From an uncultured Ruminococcus sp. (GTDB lineage: Bacteria; Bacillota; Clostridia; Oscillospirales; Ruminococcaceae), in contig CAMWWG010000061.1 in assembly GCA_947177935.1 (NCBI GenBank), forward strand, positions 1 to 6,202: a stretch of 6,202 nt of DNA, given 5' to 3'. This document shows positions 6,118 through 6,202 of this stretch, piece after piece (the first letter of the stretch is position 1; every line of letters starts with the position of its first letter). The notes beneath the pieces are model-generated. The model searched no databases. It had not been told where the DNA came from and saw nothing but the letters and a program-made list of their open reading frames with translations. The translations under genes and the position numbers were made by a program.

Positions 6118-6184
6118 ATATTTGTTTATTATTATTTTACCGGCGTGTCCATATCCTGCATGACCGGAGATAGGAGCTTTTTTT

Positions 6185-6202
6185 ATGAACAAGTTACAGT
6201 AT
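6185..6202 (+). CDS. Start of a lysine-regulated gene, cut by the window edge
   Basis: An ATG at 6185 is preceded by TAGGAG (6171-6176) at a spacing of 8 nt, a standard ribosome site. Only six codons are visible (MNKLQY), too few to identify the product. Genes behind lysine riboswitches usually encode lysine pathway enzymes (aspartokinase, aspartate-semialdehyde dehydrogenase, DapA and others) or lysine transporters, so one of these is expected. Between the terminator and the gene (6118-6170) I see only an AT-rich spacer and repeated CCGG motifs. Confidence 0.8.

Noticed and set aside
6160..6202. Alternative start ATG at 6160 for the gene after the riboswitch
   Set aside because: It is in a different frame, has no ribosome site upstream, and overlaps the TAGGAG site that is well placed for the ATG at 6185.
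1..6202. CRISPR array, insertion sequence, tRNA or rRNA
   Set aside because: No regularly spaced repeats, transposase-like frame with terminal inverted repeats, or tRNA/rRNA-like sequence was seen on either strand.

Overview
The window looks like chromosome from a low-GC anaerobic member of the Clostridia, most like Ruminococcus and relatives (Oscillospiraceae). The basis is near-consensus sigma-A promoters with very AT-rich spacers, an [FeFe]-hydrogenase of the putative sensory type, a lysine riboswitch of the Firmicutes kind, a DUF1284 protein, and genes packed on one strand. The genus is an inference; no rRNA or other marker gene is present.

Layout, left to right. The 3' part of a DUF1284 gene (2-322, +) ends at a hairpin flanked by A and T tracts that can stop transcription from both sides (332-362). 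All complete genes, from about 379 to 5690, lie on the minus strand. In transcription order they are: queA (5690-4659, queuosine tRNA modification), with its own promoter; a sensory-type [FeFe]-hydrogenase (4455-2746), with its own near-perfect promoter and a structured leader; a small four-cysteine protein with a zinc-ribbon-like end (2697-2323); a hairpin terminator; an unrecognised protein of about 490 residues carrying the same domain at both ends (2245-767); and a small DUF7674-like gene (758-396). The last gene appears frameshifted by one missing A in a homopolymer, and its natural C-terminus is still readable in the next frame down to 379.

Right of queA, divergent promoters occupy 5756-5860. 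The plus-strand promoter drives a leader containing a lysine riboswitch (about 5895-6055) and an intrinsic terminator (6095-6117). A gene then starts at 6185, and only six of its codons lie in the window. Its product is probably involved in lysine synthesis or uptake, but it cannot be identified from this sequence.

How the genes work together. The hydrogenase and the small cysteine protein probably share a transcript and may form a hydrogen- or redox-sensing pair. The hydrogenase keeps all four H-cluster cysteines but lacks the proton-transfer cysteine of catalytic enzymes, and it ends in a long helical region where one would expect an output domain. The duplicated-domain protein and its small partner form a second, accessory-looking unit of unknown role. 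The riboswitch unit is independent. The least explained parts are the hydrogenase/zinc-ribbon pair, the internally duplicated protein, and the frameshifted small gene.
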